Below are positions 21,106 through 24,868 of a DNA stretch of 24,868 bases, one piece after another. The stretch comes from a virus: positions 1 through 24,868 of the IMG/VR virus record IMGVR_UViG_3300030329_000158; one strand, given 5' to 3'. Under the pieces are notes generated by a model. It was given only the letters and a program-made list of their open reading frames with translations. It was not told the DNA's origin and ran no database searches. The first letter of the stretch is position 1; each line of letters starts with the position of its first letter. The position numbers were made by a program, and so were the translations under genes.

Positions 21106-22395
21106 ATGACAGCAGTCGGTAATTTAGCAGCCAGTCATCTCCCATATAGAGGAGATCTAACTGGACAGCCAAGTTCAGCCAACCCGTATTGGAATGGCTC
21201 TTCCTGGACATCAGCAGCAGCTGCCCAGGGTAAAATGTGGATCCCGATTTGGTCGGGTGAAGTTATTCACGCTTACGATGAATACAATTCGTTCGAACCT
21301 CTAGTAACTAGCAAAACTATTGCTAGTGGTACGACAGCAGAATTCCCAGTCACTGGTACTGTAGACTTGAATCCCGCATGGGAAGCAGGTGAAGAACTAG
21401 TGGGTGGTGCAGAAAGTAAGGCAACAACATTCAAGATTACCTTGGATAAACGCCCTATGGCTGCTCACTTCGAAACTGATAACATCGATATGATGCTTAC
21501 TCAGTGGGAATACCGTTCGGAACTAGCACGTCAAGCAGGTATGACTCTTGCTAACACTAAGGATAAGCAGATCTTTTCAACATTGGTTCGCGCAGCAACT
21601 GCTAGCCAACTTAATGGTGATACTGAAATCCGTGGTGACTTTGGTTTAGAGTCTTTGTTCTATGACGGTGGTGCTTTGAGTACACCAGTTTCTGGTGAAA
21701 GGCGATTGCTTCACTTGGGTGGATCAATCGTAGATGGCATCACTTCTACTCAGGTAGAAATGAACGAAGCTGCTTTGGCTGTTCTAGAATCCATTGAAAA
21801 GTTTATCGTTCACCTTCAAGAGAATGATATTCCTGACCGTGGACTTATGTGTGCCGTGTCACCAAAGGCTTTCATGGATATTCGTGCACTCGGTGTTGCT
21901 CGTGATGACGCAGACTTTGATGGTGGTGGTCGACGACCATACTTCGCAGGTGCTGCCGAAATGGGTGGTCTAGGTGCAGGTCTTGGACAAAGCTTTGGTG
22001 CTATTAATGATAGTTTGAACTACATGGGTTGTACTATCATTAAATCCAACCACGTACTACGTACGAATCAAACCACAGCAACTATGGGTGATTCGAAATA
22101 TGCTTTAGACTTTGGCGATGGTCGAGTTAAAGGTGTAATTTGGATTCCAGACGCTGTTGCAAGCATTAAATTGCAAGGTTTGAAAGTAGATCATGTACAG
22201 GACATTCGACGTAATACACACTTCACAGTTGCATCCATGATGGGTGGAGCTGGTGTACTACGACCAGAATGTTGTGCACTTCTTACGGGTCTTGACAGTA
22301 CTGATAGTTCATCAGATACTCGTACAGATCTCCGTAATGCTACGCACTTGAACTACACTGAAGCTGAATATGTCAGTGATGGTGTAGCTGCATAA
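21106..22395 (+). CDS. Major capsid protein, T7 gp10-like (HK97 fold)
   Basis: This 429-residue protein forms the icosahedral shell. The stretch WSGEVIHAYDEYNSFEPLVTSKTIASG...EFPVTGTVDLNPAWEAGEEL (about 50-100) and the following TFKITLDKRPMAAHFETDNIDMMLTQWEYRSELARQAG resemble the T7/cyanopodovirus capsid N-arm and spine-helix region. It is longer than T7 gp10A (345), with extra Gly-rich sequence near 285-300. AAGGAG lies upstream of the ATG at the end of the structured leader. The gene is followed by a terminator, as in T7. The codon choice looks a little more GC-rich than its neighbours by eye, consistent with high expression. No sign of a T7-type 10A/10B frameshift was seen. Confidence 0.95.
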   Translation: MTAVGNLAASHLPYRGDLTGQPSSANPYWNGSSWTSAAAAQGKMWIPIWSGEVIHAYDEYNSFEPLVTSKTIASGTTAEFPVTGTVDLNPAWEAGEELVGGAESKATTFKITLDKRPMAAHFETDNIDMMLTQWEYRSELARQAGMTLANTKDKQIFSTLVRAATASQLNGDTEIRGDFGLESLFYDGGALSTPVSGERRLLHLGGSIVDGITSTQVEMNEAALAVLESIEKFIVHLQENDIPDRGLMCAVSPKAFMDIRALGVARDDADFDGGGRRPYFAGAAEMGGLGAGLGQSFGAINDSLNYMGCTIIKSNHVLRTNQTTATMGDSKYALDFGDGRVKGVIWIPDAVASIKLQGLKVDHVQDIRRNTHFTVASMMGGAGVLRPECCALLTGLDSTDSSSDTRTDLRNATHLNYTEAEYVSDGVAA

Positions 22396-22416
22396 CTATA
22401 GTTTTATAATATAGTT
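22394..22416 (+). other. AT-rich inverted repeat after the capsid stop
   Basis: AACTATA (22394-22400) and TATAGTT (22410-22416) are perfectly complementary around a 9-nt loop. The repeat overlaps the capsid stop codon by two bases and lies ten bases before the intrinsic terminator. It may protect the 3' end or act as a processing site. Confidence 0.45.
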
Positions 22417-22425
22417 ATATACACG

Positions 22426-22461
22426 GACCCTCTGCCTCTCCGGGGCAGGGGGTCTTTTTTT
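22426..22461 (+). terminator. Intrinsic terminator after the capsid gene
   Basis: GACCCTCTGCC (22426-22436) pairs over all 11 positions (one G-T) with GGCAGGGGGTC (22444-22454) around a 7-nt loop, followed directly by seven Ts (22455-22461). It is the equivalent of T7 T-phi, which also follows the capsid gene and lets some transcription through to the tail genes. Confidence 0.95.
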
Positions 22462-22463
22462 AT

Positions 22464-22476
22464 TAAGGAGGTGATC
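22464..22476 (+). promoter_or_regulatory. Unusually long Shine-Dalgarno of the tail tube A gene
   Basis: TAAGGAGGTGATC is complementary over 13 bases to the 3' end of E. coli-type 16S rRNA (GGATCACCTCCTTA). It fixes the start at the ATG at 22477, five bases after AGGAGG, rather than the GTG at 22471, which is part of the site itself. It may compensate for reduced mRNA behind the terminator. Confidence 0.85.
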
Positions 22477-23124
22477 ATGGGAAGTATCTCACGACTCGAG
22501 GCTGTTAATCAAATGTTACTATCAGCCGGTGAAAGTCTAGTATCGGATTTGGAAAACAATTCAGGAGTAGACACAGGCTTAGCTGAGTTTATTCTTGACC
22601 GTGTGTCGCAAGACCATCAGATACGGGGCGTAGTTAATAACCGCTATGTTAAAAAGTTTAGACTCTCCACTACTGGTGATATAAATCTACCAGATGATAT
22701 TCTATCTAGTGAATTAGTATCTAATCATGTGGACTCTGATGGTAATACTATCATTGGAATCGACAGGCAGAAGAAACTATACAACCAAGTAGAGAATACC
22801 TATAGCTGGAATAAGGATACAGATTTCTATGTAGAGATCATCCACGAATTAGAGTGGGATGATATATCAACTCCTATGCAGAGGGCTATTCTATCCTCTG
22901 CTATGCGTCATTACCAACTAGTTGTACAGGGTGATGATGTAACCGACGCATTCCTCCAAGAAAACGAGGGATTATTCCGTGCTATGAGTAAGGCGGATAA
23001 CATTAATAACAGTAGGAATACTATCTTTGGTAGTTCTAGTCCTGTTATGAGATCAGCCTTAGCTCGTAGCCATGCTCACTTCGGAGATCCACAACGATTT
23101 AGATACTGGAGGTTCCGTGGCTAA
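22477..23124 (+). CDS. Tail tubular protein A, T7 gp11-like
   Basis: This 215-residue protein (T7 gp11 has 196) forms the adaptor ring between portal and tail nozzle. It begins MGSISRLEAVNQMLLSAGESLVSDLEN, a typical start for the family (x-x-LEAVN-x-ML-x-x-x-GE), followed by a beta-rich middle (RLSTTGDINLPDDILSSEL) and a helical C-terminal part (PMQRAILSSAMRHYQLVVQGD). The start is decided by the long SD. Its last eight bases overlap the GTG start of tail tube B. Confidence 0.93.
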   Translation: MGSISRLEAVNQMLLSAGESLVSDLENNSGVDTGLAEFILDRVSQDHQIRGVVNNRYVKKFRLSTTGDINLPDDILSSELVSNHVDSDGNTIIGIDRQKKLYNQVENTYSWNKDTDFYVEIIHELEWDDISTPMQRAILSSAMRHYQLVVQGDDVTDAFLQENEGLFRAMSKADNINNSRNTIFGSSSPVMRSALARSHAHFGDPQRFRYWRFRG

Positions 23125-24868
23125 ATACATCCCAGCTCTTATACCAATTAATTCTCTCAGCGGAGGCGTAGGCAGACAAGCCCCCTCTAAAAGGATGCCT
23201 AATGAAGCTACATCATTAGATAATGTTTACTGCTCATTAGAAAAATCTATAGAGAGAAGACTCGGTACTGAGATGGTTTTAGATAAGGCAGGACTACCTA
23301 CAAGGATAGGAGATGCTACAAGTAATGTATGGTATGATTGGTTTGCTGTTAGTGAGAATAAAAAATTCCTAATCTGTGTAAATCGAGATGCAGCAAACAG
23401 ATCAGAGCTACTTAAAATATTTCTTTTAGATGAAACTGGTTCATTAGAGCCTGTTGAACTTAATACAGATAACATAGATGCAGATGCTCATGCATATTTA
23501 ACATTTGGTACTGAAGACTTAAAGAGGGTAGCAATAGGAACTAGTTTATTACTGCTTAATACTGAAGTATATGCTGGATTTACATCAGATCATGAAGATG
23601 ATTTTATTTATAATCTAGATGGTTCTAAGAGTGAGGATGTATTAGACGTTGTTGGTAAGGAAGCACCCTACCACACAGCAGCAACAGTAGATCCTGAGAA
23701 TGAGGGTGTTATATGGAACAGGTGGGGTACCTATATTTCAGGAGATATTGTAATAGATCCGTCTGTTCAAGTTCCTGGAATGCCTGACGGTACTTATTAT
23801 TTATGGAAACTTAAAGAACAATCAGGAACTCACGGTCCACTAAATACACCTCCTGCTGAGGACACAGATGACTGGGAACAATTAACAAATGAAGATGGTT
23901 CTAAAAGAACAACAAAGTTTATACCCGTTAAGGAGTATATTTATCCAGATCCTACCAAACCACACTTAGGTCAATCAGTTCTGAATTTATCTAAATTAAA
24001 ATTACCACCACCAGAAGGTGATCTAGATGATAATAATGGTGCTGAAGCGGTAATTAGTAAGCTATACCCAGACATTGGATCATCAGATGGTACTGGTAAG
24101 GTCTATTACTTTGCAGAAAAATATGCTACAACTACACCTGGATACTATAGGGTACGTGCCTTTGAGAAAGCACCCTATCTTCACAAGATAAGAACTCCAG
24201 ACAAGATGTCACTATTAGATAATAAGCGAATGCCTATGCAACTAGCTTATGACGCTAAGGCAGATGAATGGCATCTTCGTAAAGTTGACTGGGATCCTAG
24301 AGAATCAGGTACAATCGAGACAAATCCTGGTCCTAGCCCATTCAGTGAAAAAGGTAAGGCAATACAAGCTAGAATAGAATCTATATCTTTCTATAGAGAT
24401 AGATTGTTCTTGTCTTCAGGAGATAAACTATTCTCTAGTCGTATGAGTAACTGGGATAATTTATGGATTGATGATCCTGGAACTATAGTTGCTACAGATC
24501 CTATCGATTTAAGCGTTAGTTCAAATAAATACTCCCCTATTACGCATACAATTCCCTTTAATGACTTCTTGTTTATTAATACTAAGGGTGATACACAGTT
24601 TGAACTGATTGGATCAGAAAACCAGATCACTCCTTTCACTGCAGAGATAGCTCCAACAACATTCTACTCTACATTACCGAGTATAGAACCTCAGTTAATG
24701 TCTAGCCAAATTTATTTCTTTGGAGATAGTAGGCTTTATATCTATTTTAATTCCGAAGCAGCTAATATCAATCAAGCTGTGCCTGTATCAAATCATGTTC
24801 CAGGTTATCTACCTAATAATGTGGAAAAAGTAACCACTTCACCGGCACATGATACTATATTCTTTACA
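23117..24868 (+). CDS. Tail tubular protein B (nozzle), T7 gp12-like, partial at the right edge
   Basis: This gene is open for 584 codons to the window end with no stop; T7 gp12 has 794 residues, so about three quarters is present. The start is GTG at 23117, with GGAGG four bases upstream, overlapping the previous gene. The protein begins (V/M)AKYIPALIPINSLSGGVGRQAPSKRMPNEATSLDNVYCSLEKSIERR, the usual gp12 opening in which proteins are 'tagged' by GGV-x-x-Q and an R-x-P-x-x-x-x-x-x-NV stretch. IQARIESISFYRDRLFLSSGDKLFSSRMSNWDNLW (about 415-450) is the beta-propeller signature of the nozzle. It should form the six-fold tail tube that contacts the host. Confidence 0.93.
   Translation, partial: MAKYIPALIPINSLSGGVGRQAPSKRMPNEATSLDNVYCSLEKSIERRLGTEMVLDKAGLPTRIGDATSNVWYDWFAVSENKKFLICVNRDAANRSELLKIFLLDETGSLEPVELNTDNIDADAHAYLTFGTEDLKRVAIGTSLLLLNTEVYAGFTSDHEDDFIYNLDGSKSEDVLDVVGKEAPYHTAATVDPENEGVIWNRWGTYISGDIVIDPSVQVPGMPDGTYYLWKLKEQSGTHGPLNTPPAEDTDDWEQLTNEDGSKRTTKFIPVKEYIYPDPTKPHLGQSVLNLSKLKLPPPEGDLDDNNGAEAVISKLYPDIGSSDGTGKVYYFAEKYATTTPGYYRVRAFEKAPYLHKIRTPDKMSLLDNKRMPMQLAYDAKADEWHLRKVDWDPRESGTIETNPGPSPFSEKGKAIQARIESISFYRDRLFLSSGDKLFSSRMSNWDNLWIDDPGTIVATDPIDLSVSSNKYSPITHTIPFNDFLFINTKGDTQFELIGSENQITPFTAEIAPTTFYSTLPSIEPQLMSSQIYFFGDSRLYIYFNSEAANINQAVPVSNHVPGYLPNNVEKVTTSPAHDTIFFT

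Noticed and set aside
22401-22420. TTTTATAATATAG after the capsid gene as another copy of the candidate phage promoter
   Set aside because: It lacks the GGG start and matches the box only in its TATAAT core; it is better explained as part of the AT-rich inverted repeat.
1-24868. CRISPR array, insertion sequence, integrase or photosynthesis genes
   Set aside because: No spaced direct repeats, transposase, recombinase, psbA or hli reading frame was found in either strand.

Overview
The window is part of the genome of a T7-supergroup podovirus (Autographivirales type). All credible genes lie on the + strand and are packed with stop/start overlaps (ATGA, TAATG). The diagnostic set is complete and in T7 order: single-subunit RNA polymerase, gp2.5-like single-strand DNA-binding protein, gp4-like primase/helicase, family-A DNA polymerase, gp6-like exonuclease, then portal, scaffold, major capsid protein, a terminator, and tail tubular proteins A and B. 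Several features point to a marine lineage like cyanopodoviruses or pelagiphages: a vitamin-B12-type (class II) ribonucleotide reductase between the exonuclease and the portal, a short DNA polymerase without a thioredoxin-binding insertion, and an RNA polymerase ending in FFFS. No psbA, hli, phoH, thyX or integrase is visible. The host cannot be named from the sequence. The DNA is AT-rich by eye, and Shine-Dalgarno sites are strong, so the host has an ordinary bacterial anti-SD.

Layout. 1-255: untranslated control region with a 15-bp box repeated exactly (65-79 and 150-164), each copy running into a G-run, two strong hairpins (10-63 and 162-236), and a perfect extended -10 (111-119). 256-4062: small early-type protein, RNA polymerase, two unknown small proteins and a metallophosphoesterase. 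4063-4125: a host-type promoter whose -10 sits inside a perfect 7-bp inverted repeat. 4126-13663: the DNA metabolism operon. It holds SSB, a RusA-type resolvase, a 20-residue acidic micro-ORF, a membrane/lipoprotein group, primase/helicase, a sulfotransferase-like protein, DNA polymerase, a permuted NlpC/P60-like protein, a dNMP-kinase-like P-loop protein, flap-type exonuclease and class II RNR. 13665-15728: two overlapping small genes, a proline-rich protein with a tape-measure-like motif, and a coiled-coil protein. 15725-17371: portal. 17371-19917: an accessory cassette of beta-rich proteins (tandem paralogues, and a small domain that recurs split around a LamG-like insert) plus a coiled-coil/TM protein. 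19954-24868: scaffold, a structured 168-nt leader, capsid, terminator, tail tube A, and tail tube B running off the right edge.

How it works together (inference). A host promoter upstream of the RNA polymerase gene would start the programme. The phage polymerase would then read from its own promoters, for which the repeated box is the best candidate. The replication operon supplies helicase, polymerase, SSB, exonuclease and resolvase, with the kinase and RNR making dNTPs. Capsid expression is probably tuned by the structured leader and the terminator behind it, as in T7. The portal-scaffold cassette probably decorates the virion.

Most unusual parts: the tandem box-plus-hairpin region at the left end, the promoter/operator in front of ssb, the split small domain carrying a LamG insert, the multibranched capsid leader, the sulfotransferase-like gene inside the replisome operon, and the overlapping pair at 13665-13959.
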